Of a stretch of DNA of 64,000 nucleotides, positions 19,554-28,935 are shown piece by piece. Position 1 is the stretch's first letter. Each line of letters begins with the position of its first letter. The stretch comes from Fusobacterium sp. JB019 (GTDB taxonomy: Bacteria > Fusobacteriota > Fusobacteriia > Fusobacteriales > Fusobacteriaceae), in NCBI GenBank assembly GCA_030673965.1, contig JAUTCN010000018.1:47476-111475 (forward strand), given 5' to 3'. The position numbers were made by a program, and so were the translations under genes. The notes below the pieces were generated by a model. The model searched no databases. It worked only from the letters and a program-made list of their open reading frames with translations, and was not told the DNA's origin.

Positions 19554-21328
19554 AAAAATATAATATTCCTGAATTACCAGGTGTATATTTAATGAAAAAA
19601 AGTAATAAGGTAATTTATGTTGGAAAGGCTAAAAATTTAAAAAAAAGAGTTTATTCCTATTTTATTTCAGAGCAAAAAAGTGAAAAGACTAAAAAATTAG
19701 TTGAAAATATAGATGATATAGAAACTATTATTTGTAATAGTGAGATAGATGCATTTATTTTAGAAAATAATTTAATTAAAAAATATTTTCCTAAATATAA
19801 TATTCAATTAAAAGATGAAAAAACTTATCCGTATATAAAGATTTCAAAAGAAAAGTTTCCAAAAATATCAATAATTAGGACAACTAAATTATTAAATAGA
19901 AAAAATGGAGATTATTTTGGCCCTTATCCAAGTGGAGCTTGGAAATTAAAAGATACTATTGCAAAATTATTTAAAATAAGAGATTGTAATAGAAATATGA
20001 ATAAAAAATTTACAAGGCCTTGTTTAAAATATTATATGAAATTTTGCAGTGGCCCTTGTGTATACAAGGATATTGAGAAAGAATACAATGAAAATATTTC
20101 ATTAGCAAAAGAAATATTAAAAGGAAAAGGTAAAAAGATAATAAAAGAATTAGAGTTATTAATGAAAATAGCTTCTGAGAAGATGGAGTTTGAAAAAGCA
20201 ATAATTTATAGAGAACAAAAAAAAGAAATAGAAAATGCAGTAAATAATCAAATTTCCCAATATGGAGAGGGTTTAGATGAAGATGCATTTTGTATAGTTA
20301 AAGATGGCAATAAAATATTTGCTTGTATATTAAATATGAGAGAGGGTAAGATTTTAGGAAAAAGTTCAATTAATTTAAATTTAGAGAACAAAATAGAAGA
20401 TAATATATTTGAAAATATAGTAAGAGAATACTATATAAAACATCCTATTCCAAATAATATTATATTTCAATATGAATATAAAGAGAATAAGGAATTAATT
20501 GAAGAGTGGTTAAAAATAAGAAAAAAAAGAAAAGTAAATTTAAGCTTTCCAGTGCGAAGTGGAAGAAGAAAAGAAGTGTTGAATATGGCTTATTTAAATT
20601 TAAATAAAGACATATTGAATTATTATCAGAAAAAAAGTGTCTTAGAAGAGTCGATGTTAAAATTATATAAAGTATTAAAATTAAAAAAATATCCACGTAA
20701 AATAGAGTGTTTTGATATTTCAAATATCCAAGGAAAAGATGCAGTAGCATCAATGAGTGTAACAATTGAAGGGAAAAGCTCTAAAAAAGATTACAGAAAA
20801 TATAAGATTAAATCAAAAGATACTCCTGATGATTTTCAAATGATGAAAGAAGTTATAATTAGAAGATATTCAAAGTTAAAACTTGAAGAATTTCCAGATA
20901 TAATATTAATTGATGGTGGACTAGGACAAATAAATTCAGCTGGAGAGGTTTTAAAATCAATAAATAGAGATGAAATATCAGACTTGCTAAGTATTGCTAA
21001 AAAAGAAGAATTAATTTATAAATATGGAGAGAAAGAACCGTATAAATTTTCTCAATCAGATGAAGCTTTAAAAATATTAATAAGATCCAGAGATGAAGCT
21101 CATAGATTTGGTATAACTTATCATAGAAAACTTAGAAGAAAAAGAATTATAAAAAGTCAATTAGACGATATAGAGGGAATTGGAGAAAAAAGAAGAAATG
21201 AATTATTAAAGTATTTTGGATCTGTAGAAAATATAAAAAGGTCAACTATTGAAGAAGTATCTAAAGTTGTTTCTTTAAAAATTGCAGAAAAAATTTTAAA
21301 AAAATTAAAAAAGCTAGATAATAACTAG
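19544..21328 (+). CDS. uvrC: Excinuclease ABC subunit C
   Basis: The nuclease of nucleotide excision repair, 594 residues. The N-terminal GIY-YIG domain shows LPGVYLMKK and VIYVGKAKNLKKRV. A UvrB-interacting UVR segment lies near residue 205, the RNase H-like C-terminal nuclease contains ECFDISNIQG and LIDGGLGQ, and helix-hairpin-helix motifs end the protein (DDIEGIGEKRRNELL). The start is a TTG at 19544, inside the end of rapZ, with GAAGAGG upstream. Overlap implies coupled translation with rapZ. Confidence 0.95.
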   Translation: MEIKKYNIPELPGVYLMKKSNKVIYVGKAKNLKKRVYSYFISEQKSEKTKKLVENIDDIETIICNSEIDAFILENNLIKKYFPKYNIQLKDEKTYPYIKISKEKFPKISIIRTTKLLNRKNGDYFGPYPSGAWKLKDTIAKLFKIRDCNRNMNKKFTRPCLKYYMKFCSGPCVYKDIEKEYNENISLAKEILKGKGKKIIKELELLMKIASEKMEFEKAIIYREQKKEIENAVNNQISQYGEGLDEDAFCIVKDGNKIFACILNMREGKILGKSSINLNLENKIEDNIFENIVREYYIKHPIPNNIIFQYEYKENKELIEEWLKIRKKRKVNLSFPVRSGRRKEVLNMAYLNLNKDILNYYQKKSVLEESMLKLYKVLKLKKYPRKIECFDISNIQGKDAVASMSVTIEGKSSKKDYRKYKIKSKDTPDDFQMMKEVIIRRYSKLKLEEFPDIILIDGGLGQINSAGEVLKSINRDEISDLLSIAKKEELIYKYGEKEPYKFSQSDEALKILIRSRDEAHRFGITYHRKLRRKRIIKSQLDDIEGIGEKRRNELLKYFGSVENIKRSTIEEVSKVVSLKIAEKILKKLKKLDNN

Positions 21329-21383
21329 AAATATTTGGTATAATATGTTTTAAGGTTATAAAATTAAATTTGGAGGATTTTTA

Positions 21384-22922
21384 ATGGCAATATATTTAAC
21401 TATATTAATTTTAATAGGGATATTTATTTTTCTTTTAAAAAATCAAGAAAAAGAAAGTATTCTTACGATTGAAAAGATATTAAAAAGTTTAAAGGATAAA
21501 AAATTCTATGATAAAATACCTCAAGAACTAAAAGAACAATATATAGAAACTTTAAAGAAGATTATAAAACAAGATTTAGAACTAGACAATTCTTTAGAAG
21601 AATTAAGAGAATATAGAAAAGAGTTAGAAGTTACTTACAATTCTTTATTAGAAAAATCTAAAAAATTAGAATATAGTAATCAAATATTGGAAACAAGAGT
21701 TACTAATCTTTCAAATATAAATGCTTTATCAAGAACAGTTTTATCTATAATAGAATTAGAACATATTATAAACATAATTTTGGATGCTTATTTTGTGTTA
21801 ACAGGTGCAAAAAAAGTATCATTATATTTATGGGAAGATGGAAAACTAACAAATAAGCAAATAAGAGGAGACATTGATTTTAAAGGTGAGGTAGCCTACT
21901 CACTAGAAATTTTAAAAAAATTCACTTATCAAGACTATAAAAAAGTTTATGAAGATTTAAAAAAAGGGTTTACTTTAGAAAAGGATGAGATTGTAGTAAT
22001 ATCTCCTCTTTTAGTTAAAGGAAAAGAATTTGGGGTTATTTATATAATAGAGGATAAAAATAAATTTACTGATAGTGATGAAGAAACAATTTCGGCATTA
22101 ACTATTCAGGTAGCGATAGCAATTAATAATGCTAAAATTTATGCGGATTTAAGAATTAAGGAAAGAATTTCTCAAGAGTTAGAAGTGGCTTCAAGAATTC
22201 AACAAAAAATCTTACCTAAAAATATAAAAGAAATATATGGACTTAGAATAGCAAATCATTTTAATCCTGCTAAAGAGGTTGGGGGAGATTATTATGATTA
22301 TAATATTTTAGATAAAGAAAATTTTTCTATAACTATTGCAGATGTAAGTGGAAAGGGTGTTCCTGCAGCATTTTTAATGGCTTTAGGAAGATCTATATTA
22401 AAGACATTAGAAATTCAACATATAAATCCTTCTGAAAATATGGGGAAATTGAATAGGATTATTTATCCAGATATAACAGAAGATATGTTTATAACTATGA
22501 TGCATACAAACTTTAATTATAAAACTAAAATATTGACATATTCAAATGCAGGTCATACACCTCTTATGGTATATAAAGCAAAAAAAGATAGAGTAGAGTT
22601 AGTTACAGTGAAAGGTGTTGCAATAGGATTCTTGTCAGAATATAAATATAGACAAGGGGAATTAAAACTTGATAAAGGAGATATTGTTGTTTATTATACT
22701 GATGGAATAACAGAGGCTGAAAATCCAAATAAAGAATTATTTGGTTTTGAAAGATTAAAGGAAGTTGTTTATAATAATAAAGAAAATGATGTTGATATTA
22801 TAAAGAAAAATATATTAAATGAAATAGATATATTTTGTAAAGGATATCAACAAGTTGATGATATAACTTTTGTAGTAATAAAAAATACGGAAGAAGATAA
22901 AGGGGAAATAGATGAAAAATAA
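21384..22922 (+). CDS. GAF-containing PP2C (SpoIIE/RsbU-type) phosphatase
   Basis: A 512-residue protein with one N-terminal membrane span (about 1-18), a coiled region to about residue 100, a GAF domain (about 110-250) and a SpoIIE-type Ser/Thr phosphatase domain (about 275-505). The metal-binding motifs VGGDYYDY, IADVSGKGVPAA, YYTDGITEA and DDITFVV are all intact, so it should be active. Relatives dephosphorylate anti-sigma-factor antagonists, but no such partner or anti-sigma kinase is encoded nearby. It overlaps the next gene by 11 bases. GGAGG sets the start. Confidence 0.88.
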   Translation: MAIYLTILILIGIFIFLLKNQEKESILTIEKILKSLKDKKFYDKIPQELKEQYIETLKKIIKQDLELDNSLEELREYRKELEVTYNSLLEKSKKLEYSNQILETRVTNLSNINALSRTVLSIIELEHIINIILDAYFVLTGAKKVSLYLWEDGKLTNKQIRGDIDFKGEVAYSLEILKKFTYQDYKKVYEDLKKGFTLEKDEIVVISPLLVKGKEFGVIYIIEDKNKFTDSDEETISALTIQVAIAINNAKIYADLRIKERISQELEVASRIQQKILPKNIKEIYGLRIANHFNPAKEVGGDYYDYNILDKENFSITIADVSGKGVPAAFLMALGRSILKTLEIQHINPSENMGKLNRIIYPDITEDMFITMMHTNFNYKTKILTYSNAGHTPLMVYKAKKDRVELVTVKGVAIGFLSEYKYRQGELKLDKGDIVVYYTDGITEAENPNKELFGFERLKEVVYNNKENDVDIIKKNILNEIDIFCKGYQQVDDITFVVIKNTEEDKGEIDEK

Positions 22923-23820
22923 ATGTACTAATGTGGGAGGACAAGCAGTTATTGAAGGGGTTATGATGAGGAATGGCTCTTTACTAGCTACTGCAGTAAG
23001 AAAAACAACGGGAGAAATAGTTTATAAAAAAACTTATTTTGCTGAAAATAGAAAAAAATTATCAAAGATTCCATTTGTTAGAGGTGCAGTTCTTTTGTTT
23101 GATTCTTTAGTTACAGGAGTGAAAGAATTAACATTTTCAGCTAATGAAAGTGAAGAAAATGAAGAAGAACAAATGACAAATAAAGATGCAATTTTGACAA
23201 CTATTGTATCTTTAGGATTAGGGATATTATTATTTATAGTATTACCTTCATTATTAGGGAGTTTTGTTTTTAAAGAGAGTAGAGGTTATGCTAATATCTT
23301 AGAAGGAATTTTAAGGTTAGTTTTCTTTTTATTATATGTATGGATAATTTCCTTTTCTAAAGATGTAAAAAGAGTTTTTGAATATCACGGGGCAGAACAT
23401 AAAACAATATATACTTATGAAAATAAATTAGACTTAACTCCAGAAAATGCAAAAGAATTTACTACATTACATCCAAGATGTGGAACAAGTTTTTTACTTA
23501 TAGTTATGCTTATAGCAATAGTTGTATTTAGTATTATAGATTTTATATTACCTATTCCAACAACATTTTTAGGAAAGATATTATTAAAAGTATTGTTGAG
23601 AGTAATTTTAATGCCTTTTATAGCAGGATTATCTTATGAATTTCAAAGGTTTACAAGCAATCATTTGGATAATAAAATAATAAGAGGACTAGCTCTTCCT
23701 GGTTTATATCTTCAAAAATTAACAACTAAGGAGCCTGATGAAAAACAATTAGAAGTTGCTATAGTTGCTTTAAAAATAGCTTTAGATGAAGAAGTAGAGA
23801 ATGCAAGAGAAGTTTTTTAA
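22912..23820 (+). CDS. yqhQ: DUF1385 membrane protein (YqhQ-like)
   Basis: A 302-residue protein of the DUF1385 family. The N-terminal signature VGGQAVIEGVMMRNG is followed by about four membrane spans (near residues 95-115, 128-145, 195-215, 222-245). It also has the conserved EYHGAEHKTI with histidines, HPRCGTSFLL, and the late FQRFTSNHLDN. The biochemical function is not established; the conserved histidines suggest a metal site. It is translationally coupled to the upstream phosphatase. Confidence 0.85.
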   Translation: MKNKCTNVGGQAVIEGVMMRNGSLLATAVRKTTGEIVYKKTYFAENRKKLSKIPFVRGAVLLFDSLVTGVKELTFSANESEENEEEQMTNKDAILTTIVSLGLGILLFIVLPSLLGSFVFKESRGYANILEGILRLVFFLLYVWIISFSKDVKRVFEYHGAEHKTIYTYENKLDLTPENAKEFTTLHPRCGTSFLLIVMLIAIVVFSIIDFILPIPTTFLGKILLKVLLRVILMPFIAGLSYEFQRFTSNHLDNKIIRGLALPGLYLQKLTTKEPDEKQLEVAIVALKIALDEEVENAREVF

Positions 23821-23826
23821 AAAAAT

Positions 23827-23865
23827 AAAAAAAGACTAAAGGAAAATATCTTTAGTCTTTTTATT
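23827..23865. terminator. Bidirectional terminator
   Basis: AAAAAGACTAAAG pairs with CTTTAGTCTTTTT over an eight-base loop, with A tracts on one side and T tracts on the other, so it can end both the yqhQ transcript and the convergent minus-strand gene. Confidence 0.88.
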
Positions 23866-23867
23866 TT

Positions 23868-24281
23868 TTAATCAAATAATTCTTCAAAAGAGAAAACTAA
23901 TTCTTCTCTTTTTTCTTTAAAGTTTTTAAGCTTTCTAATAGGAAAATCACTTCCATAAAGTTTGATGAAGAAATTTAAAATTTCTTTTTCAAGATTCTTT
24001 TTATTTACTTTACGGTCATCATAAAGTAAAGCTCTTTTTTCAACTTTATCTTGAATTTTAATAAGAAGCATTCCTCTTCTAAATCCAACTATTTCAATAG
24101 CTCTACATTTATCTTGATAATCATTTTCAAGGTTTTTAGCCTTTCTTTTTTCAGCATTTACTCTTTTGTTTTCAGTTCTTTGTTTAATTGCTCTTTCTTC
24201 TAAAATTCTTGTTTGTTTTCTTTTTGCTTTTACAACTGCAAAATCTTTTCCTTTAGGTTTATTTTTACTAATAACTTCCAT
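23868..24281 (-). CDS. Lysine/arginine-rich hypothetical protein
   Basis: I do not recognise this 137-residue protein. The first half (about residues 8-55) is dominated by Lys, Arg, Glu and Gln and should form a basic helix or coiled coil, suggesting nucleic acid contact. The second half contains alternating hydrophobic segments (FRRGMLLIKIQDK, then a helix ending in FFIKLYG and IRKLKNF). Its pattern is faintly like the C-terminal part of DciA/DUF721 helicase-loader proteins, but this is a weak resemblance. It is monocistronic, convergent with yqhQ, and has a good ribosome site (AAAGAGGTG). Confidence 0.6.
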   Translation of the reverse strand: MEVISKNKPKGKDFAVVKAKRKQTRILEERAIKQRTENKRVNAEKRKAKNLENDYQDKCRAIEIVGFRRGMLLIKIQDKVEKRALLYDDRKVNKKNLEKEILNFFIKLYGSDFPIRKLKNFKEKREELVFSFEELFD

Positions 24282-24503
24282 TTTTTCACCTCTTTAAAAT
24301 AAAAATATATACAAAAAATAAAAATTAATTGATATATCAAATGTTAGTAATTATATCATAGTTAATGGTTAAAATCAATATAATTAAATAATTCATAGGA
24401 AATTTTATTATTAAAAGATTTCCGATAATATGGAAATTATATATAAAATGTAGTATAATTGTTTGTAAAAACAAAAATAAAATTATAGAGGAGAAATATA
24501 TAA

Positions 24504-25811
24504 ATGATGAAGGAAGTAATTGTTATAGGTGCTGGTTTAGCAGGAAGTGAAGCAGCCTACCAACTTGCAGAAAGAGGAATAAAAGTTAAGTTATATGAGA
24601 TGAGACCAAAAGAAAGTACGGAAGCACATAAAACAGAATATTTTTCAGAATTAGTATGTAGTAATTCTTTAGGAGGAGATCATTTAGGGAATGCTTCAGG
24701 TCTTATGAAAGAAGAATTAAGACGTTTAGGTTCTTTACTTGTAAAAACTGCTGATGAATTTAAAGTTCCTGCAGGTCAAGCTTTAGCAGTTGATAGAACT
24801 CTTTTTTCTGAAAAGATAACAAATACCTTAAAAAATCATGAAAATATAGAAATAATAAATGAGGAATTAAAAGAAATTCCAAAAGATAAAATAGTTTTAA
24901 TTGCTAGTGGACCATTAACTTCTGAAAGTTTATCAGAAAATATAAAAGAATTAACAAAAGATGAACATTTATATTTTTATGATGCAGCAGCTCCTATTGT
25001 AACTTTAAGTTCTATAAATCTAGATAAAGTCTATTTTCAATCTCGTTATGATAAGGGAGAAGGAGAATATATAAATTGTCCCATGAATGAGGAAGAGTAT
25101 AATAAATTTTATGAAAATTTAATAACTGCAGAAAGAGCACCTCTTAAAAAATTTGAAGAAGAAAAACTTTTTGAAGGATGTATGCCAGTTGAAAGAATAG
25201 CAAGTAGAGGAATTAAGACCTTATTATTTGGACCACTAAAACCTAAAGGATTAACTAATCCAAGAACAAATTCAAGGGATCATGCAGTTGTTCAATTAAG
25301 ACAAGATGATAAAGAAGGAAAATTATATAATTTAGTAGGTTTTCAAACTAATTTAAAATGGGGAGAACAAAAAAGAGTTTTTTCAATGATTCCAGGATTA
25401 GAAAATGCTGAATTTGTAAGATATGGAGTTATGCATAGAAATACTTTTATAAATTCAACAAAATTATTAAATCCAACTTTGAATTTAAAAGATAATGAAA
25501 ATATTTATTTTGCTGGACAGATAACAGGGGGAGAAGGTTATGTATGTGCAATGGCTACAGGACTTATGGCAGGAATAAATATATATAATAAAATTATGAA
25601 TAAAGAAGAGTTTGTATTAGAAGATTTAAGTGCAACAGGTGCTATCATAAAATATATAACAGAAGAAAAAAAGAATTTCCAACCAATAGGACCTAATTTT
25701 GGGATGATAAGAGACTTAGAAGGTAAAAGGATAAGAGATAAAAGAGAAAGATATCATACAATTTCTAAAAGAGCATTAGAATATTTAGATGAAAAAATTA
25801 AGGGAATGTAA
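24504..25811 (+). CDS. trmFO: tRNA m5U54 methyltransferase, folate/FAD-dependent
   Basis: Methylates U54 of tRNA using methylene-tetrahydrofolate and FADH2. The 435-residue protein has the FAD motif [19 protein letters not shown], then [15 protein letters not shown], and the conserved [20 protein letters not shown] conserved FEGCMPVE with a functional cysteine lies near residue 227, and [18 protein letters not shown] is near residue 345. Two adjacent ATG codons (24504 and 24507) follow GAGGAG; either could be used. It starts a six-gene run ending at 30333; trmFO-xerC-hslV order is also seen in Firmicutes. Confidence 0.95.
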   Translation: MMKEVIVIGAGLAGSEAAYQLAERGIKVKLYEMRPKESTEAHKTEYFSELVCSNSLGGDHLGNASGLMKEELRRLGSLLVKTADEFKVPAGQALAVDRTLFSEKITNTLKNHENIEIINEELKEIPKDKIVLIASGPLTSESLSENIKELTKDEHLYFYDAAAPIVTLSSINLDKVYFQSRYDKGEGEYINCPMNEEEYNKFYENLITAERAPLKKFEEEKLFEGCMPVERIASRGIKTLLFGPLKPKGLTNPRTNSRDHAVVQLRQDDKEGKLYNLVGFQTNLKWGEQKRVFSMIPGLENAEFVRYGVMHRNTFINSTKLLNPTLNLKDNENIYFAGQITGGEGYVCAMATGLMAGINIYNKIMNKEEFVLEDLSATGAIIKYITEEKKNFQPIGPNFGMIRDLEGKRIRDKRERYHTISKRALEYLDEKIKGM

Positions 25812-25843
25812 ATAGAGTAAAAATAGAAAGGGAGGTTATAATT

Positions 25844-26722
25844 GTGTTTCAAAAAAATATAAAAAATTTCTTGTTTTATTCAGAATTTACAGAAAATAAA
25901 AGTGAAAACACAATAAAATCCTTAAAAAAAGATTTGGAACAATTGGAAGAATATTTGAAAGAAAATGGAGTTGAAAATTTTAAGGAAGTTAATTCTATTG
26001 ATTTAAGAGGATTTATAGTTAATTTGCAAAAAAACAAAATCTCTAAGAGAAGTATGAGTAGAAAAATATCATCCATTAGAGTTTTTTATAGATATTTAAA
26101 AGAAAATAATTTTATTAGTAAAAATCCAGCAGAATTAATAATAGCTCCCAGTTTTCAAGTAGAAATTCCAGAAATTTTATCTATGGAAGAGATAGGGAAG
26201 TTAAGAGAGATAATAGATATATCAAAATGTAATGGACTGAGAGATAGATTGATATTAGAATTGTTATTTTCTTCAGGGATAACGCCTATGGAATTAATAA
26301 TGTTAAGTGAACAAGCAATTAATATAGATAGAAGAGAAGCTGTGGTAAAAAATGGAAAAGAAATAAGAGTAGTGTTTTTTAGTGAGATTACAAGAAAATA
26401 TTTAGAGTTATATATAGAGGCAAAAAAAATAAAATATAAAGATAAGTATAACAAAAATATAATTTTTGTTAATGGAGCAGGAACAAGATTAAGCGATAGA
26501 TCTTTAAGAAGGCTGTTAGTTAAATATGGAAAAAAAGCAGAGATAAAAAAAGAAGTAAATCCATTTATATTTAGACATACTTTTGGTTCCTATATGTTAT
26601 CTCATGGGATGAATATTAACTATTTAAAGGAACTTATGGGACATAAGAATATAGAAACCACAAAGTTGTATCAAGAATTAATAAAAAAACCAACAGTATT
26701 TAAAAGTTTAAATATTAACTGA
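25844..26722 (+). CDS. XerC-like tyrosine recombinase, catalytically degenerate
   Basis: A 292-residue protein with the phage-integrase fold: an N-terminal SAM-like domain (about 1-90) and a catalytic domain (about 110-285). Several active-site residues are retained (a lysine in the KNGKEIR segment, Arg244, His267 in GHK, and Tyr276 as the nucleophile). The first catalytic arginine is replaced by Thr147 (GITPMEL where XerC has GLRVSEL) and the first histidine of HxxR by Phe241 (PFIFRHTF). It occupies the xerC/codV position between trmFO and hslV. The start is a GTG after GGGAGG. It may be inactive in cleavage or work only with a partner recombinase. Confidence 0.85.
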   Translation: MFQKNIKNFLFYSEFTENKSENTIKSLKKDLEQLEEYLKENGVENFKEVNSIDLRGFIVNLQKNKISKRSMSRKISSIRVFYRYLKENNFISKNPAELIIAPSFQVEIPEILSMEEIGKLREIIDISKCNGLRDRLILELLFSSGITPMELIMLSEQAINIDRREAVVKNGKEIRVVFFSEITRKYLELYIEAKKIKYKDKYNKNIIFVNGAGTRLSDRSLRRLLVKYGKKAEIKKEVNPFIFRHTFGSYMLSHGMNINYLKELMGHKNIETTKLYQELIKKPTVFKSLNIN

Positions 26723-26741
26723 AATTGGAGGAATATTTAAT

Positions 26742-27275
26742 ATGGAACAGATGAGAGCAACTACAATAATTTTAGCAAGAAGAGGGAAAAATATTGCTAT
26801 TGCTGGAGATGGACAAGTAACTTTAGGAGATACAGTTTTTAAATCTAAAGCAAAAAAGATAAAAAAAATAAAAGATTATAATGTTTTAACTGGTTTTGCA
26901 GGTGGAGCAGCAGATTCTTTTTCTTTATTTGAGAAATTTGAAAAATATTTAGCTATGTATAAAGGAAATGTTAAAAAAGCTTCTGTTGAACTTGCAAATG
27001 AGTGGAGAAATGATAAAGCTTTAAGAAACTTAGATGCTATGTTAATAGTTGCAAGTAAAGAAGATCTTTTAGTTTTATCTGGAAATGGAGATATAATAGA
27101 ACCTGATGAAGATGTAATAGCCATAGGAAGCGGGGGGAATTATGCTTATTCAGCTGGAATAGCTCTTTTGAAAAATACAGATTTTAGTCCAGAGAAAATA
27201 GTTTTAGAATCTTTAAAAATAGCATCGTCAATTTGTATATATACAAATTCAAATATAGTTGTGGAAAAAATTTAA
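26742..27275 (+). CDS. hslV: ATP-dependent protease peptidase subunit
   Basis: The 177-residue proteasome-like peptidase of the HslUV complex. The catalytic threonine lies in the N-terminal ATTI segment, so processing after about residue 6 is expected. The conserved AGDGQVTLGDTVFK, GFAGGAADSF and AIGSGGNYAYSAG follow. GGAGG precedes the ATG by a normal distance. The ATPase partner hslU, usually the next gene, is not here: yqeH follows 30 bp downstream. The partner must be elsewhere or absent. Confidence 0.93.
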   Translation: MEQMRATTIILARRGKNIAIAGDGQVTLGDTVFKSKAKKIKKIKDYNVLTGFAGGAADSFSLFEKFEKYLAMYKGNVKKASVELANEWRNDKALRNLDAMLIVASKEDLLVLSGNGDIIEPDEDVIAIGSGGNYAYSAGIALLKNTDFSPEKIVLESLKIASSICIYTNSNIVVEKI

Positions 27276-27305
27276 ATTTAATAAATTTTATAATTGGAGG
27301 AATGA

Positions 27306-28430
27306 ATGTCAAAAAAATGTGTAGGGTGTGGAGTAGAATTACAAAGTGAAGATAAAAATAAAAGTGGTTATCTTCCTAAGAGTGCATTAGAAAATAAAAA
27401 TAATAAAGGAAAAGATTTATATTGTCAAAGATGTTTTAAAATAAAAAATTATGGTGAATATATTCCTGTAGAAATGACAAGAGAAGATTATAGAAGAGAG
27501 GTACATGAAACAATTGAAGATGTAGATTTAGTATTAGCTGTGTTTGATGTAATTGATTTTGAAGGTTCTTTTGATGATGAAATATTGGATATTTTAAGAG
27601 AAAAAGAATCTATTGTAGTATTGAATAAAATAGATTTAATTCCTGGAGAAAAACATCCTTCTGAAGTTGCAGATTGGGCAAAATATAGATTAGGTGAAGA
27701 AGGAATAGCTCCTCTAGATATAGCTATAGTAAGTAGTAAAAATACTTATGGAATAAGTGGGATATATAAAAAGATAAATCATTTTTTTCCAAAAAGAGCA
27801 AAAGTTGCTGTTTTAGGAGTAACTAATGTTGGAAAATCAAGTATTATAAATAGACTTGTTGGACAAAAGATTGCTACTGAATCAAAATATCCAGGTACTA
27901 CCTTAAAAAGTTCAAAGAAAAAGTTAACTAATGCTAATATAACTTTAATTGATACACCAGGACTTATTCCTGAAGGTAGATTTTCAGATTTAGTATGTGA
28001 AAATTGTAACTTAGACATAGTTCCTTCCATGGAAATTTCAAGAAAAACTTATAAAGAAGGAAAAGATAGAGTTATATTTATAGGAGGATTAGTAAAAATT
28101 AGAATAATAGGAGATAATGAATTAAAACCTATTTTCTCAGTATATGCTTCAAAAAATGTAAGTTATCATGATACTAATTTAGAAAAAGCAGAAGAGTTAA
28201 TAGCAAGTAATAGAAGTGATTTATTTTATCCTCCTTGTAAAAGTTGTTTAGATGATTTAAAGAAAGAGGAAATAGTTACTGAAAAATTTGAGATTGAAAC
28301 AGGTGAAGAAATAGTATTTAAAGGTTTAGCTTGGTTATCAGTTAAAAGAGGACCTTTAAATATAGAAATAACTTATCCTAAAAAAGGGGAAATAATAAGA
28401 AGAAAAGCATTTATAAAACCAAAAAGATAG
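27306..28430 (+). CDS. yqeH: Circularly permuted GTPase YqeH
   Basis: A 374-residue ribosome-biogenesis GTPase, acting on the 30S subunit in Bacillus. An N-terminal zinc finger (CVGCG...CQRC) precedes a permuted G domain in which NKIDL (G4, near residue 103) comes before TNVGKSSI (G1, near residue 176) and IDTPG (G3). A C-terminal domain has two further cysteine pairs (CENCN, CKSC). GGAGG before the ATG at 27306; a second ATG at 27302 is out of frame. It sits within the trmFO operon. Confidence 0.92.
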   Translation: MSKKCVGCGVELQSEDKNKSGYLPKSALENKNNKGKDLYCQRCFKIKNYGEYIPVEMTREDYRREVHETIEDVDLVLAVFDVIDFEGSFDDEILDILREKESIVVLNKIDLIPGEKHPSEVADWAKYRLGEEGIAPLDIAIVSSKNTYGISGIYKKINHFFPKRAKVAVLGVTNVGKSSIINRLVGQKIATESKYPGTTLKSSKKKLTNANITLIDTPGLIPEGRFSDLVCENCNLDIVPSMEISRKTYKEGKDRVIFIGGLVKIRIIGDNELKPIFSVYASKNVSYHDTNLEKAEELIASNRSDLFYPPCKSCLDDLKKEEIVTEKFEIETGEEIVFKGLAWLSVKRGPLNIEITYPKKGEIIRRKAFIKPKR

Positions 28431-28440
28431 GGTGATTGTT

Positions 28441-28926
28441 GTGGAGGAGAGAAATAAAATAAAATCTTGGTTAATACAACTATCATTAATAGCGTTAGGA
28501 ATATTATTTTTAATTATTTATGTGATAATTCCTGGTTCTAAAGATATAAACTATACTAAAAAAGCTGAAAGTGTTGAAAAAAGTTTAAATGAAATAAGAG
28601 TTGCTTTAGAAGAATATTACAAAGTTACAGGAAAATATCCAGAACTAACTAAAAAAGGTGCCTATAATAATTTGAAAATATTAGATTATATAGATGAAAA
28701 AGGAAATAAGATTTCTTTTGCTAAAATATATAAAAAAAATTCAATAGAGTTTACAGAAGGAACTGATAAATTAGGAAAAAATAATAAAATTTTTGATACG
28801 GATGATTTTAAGACAAGAAATGGTTTAGCAGGTTGGAACTATGATTATAGTGGCCAGACTGGAGAAATTCATCCTAATTTACCAAATAATATGTATATGC
28901 AAAATATAAACTGGAGTGATCAATAG
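28441..28926 (+). CDS. Pseudopilin-like single-span protein
   Basis: A 161-residue protein with an N-terminal hydrophobic helix (about residues 9-30) that continues into an amphipathic helix of pilin type, then a soluble domain ending in GWNYDYSGQTGEIHPN. The latter is similar to the C-terminal GW-Y-D-TGEI pattern of type II secretion pseudopilins such as GspG. There is no clear prepilin-peptidase glycine before the helix, so processing is doubtful. The start is taken as GTG 28441 because AGGGTGA lies six bases upstream; a GTG at 28432 is also possible. Pilus-type genes also occur at 51045 and 53533. Confidence 0.6.
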   Translation: MEERNKIKSWLIQLSLIALGILFLIIYVIIPGSKDINYTKKAESVEKSLNEIRVALEEYYKVTGKYPELTKKGAYNNLKILDYIDEKGNKISFAKIYKKNSIEFTEGTDKLGKNNKIFDTDDFKTRNGLAGWNYDYSGQTGEIHPNLPNNMYMQNINWSDQ

Positions 28927-28935
28927 GAGGATAAA

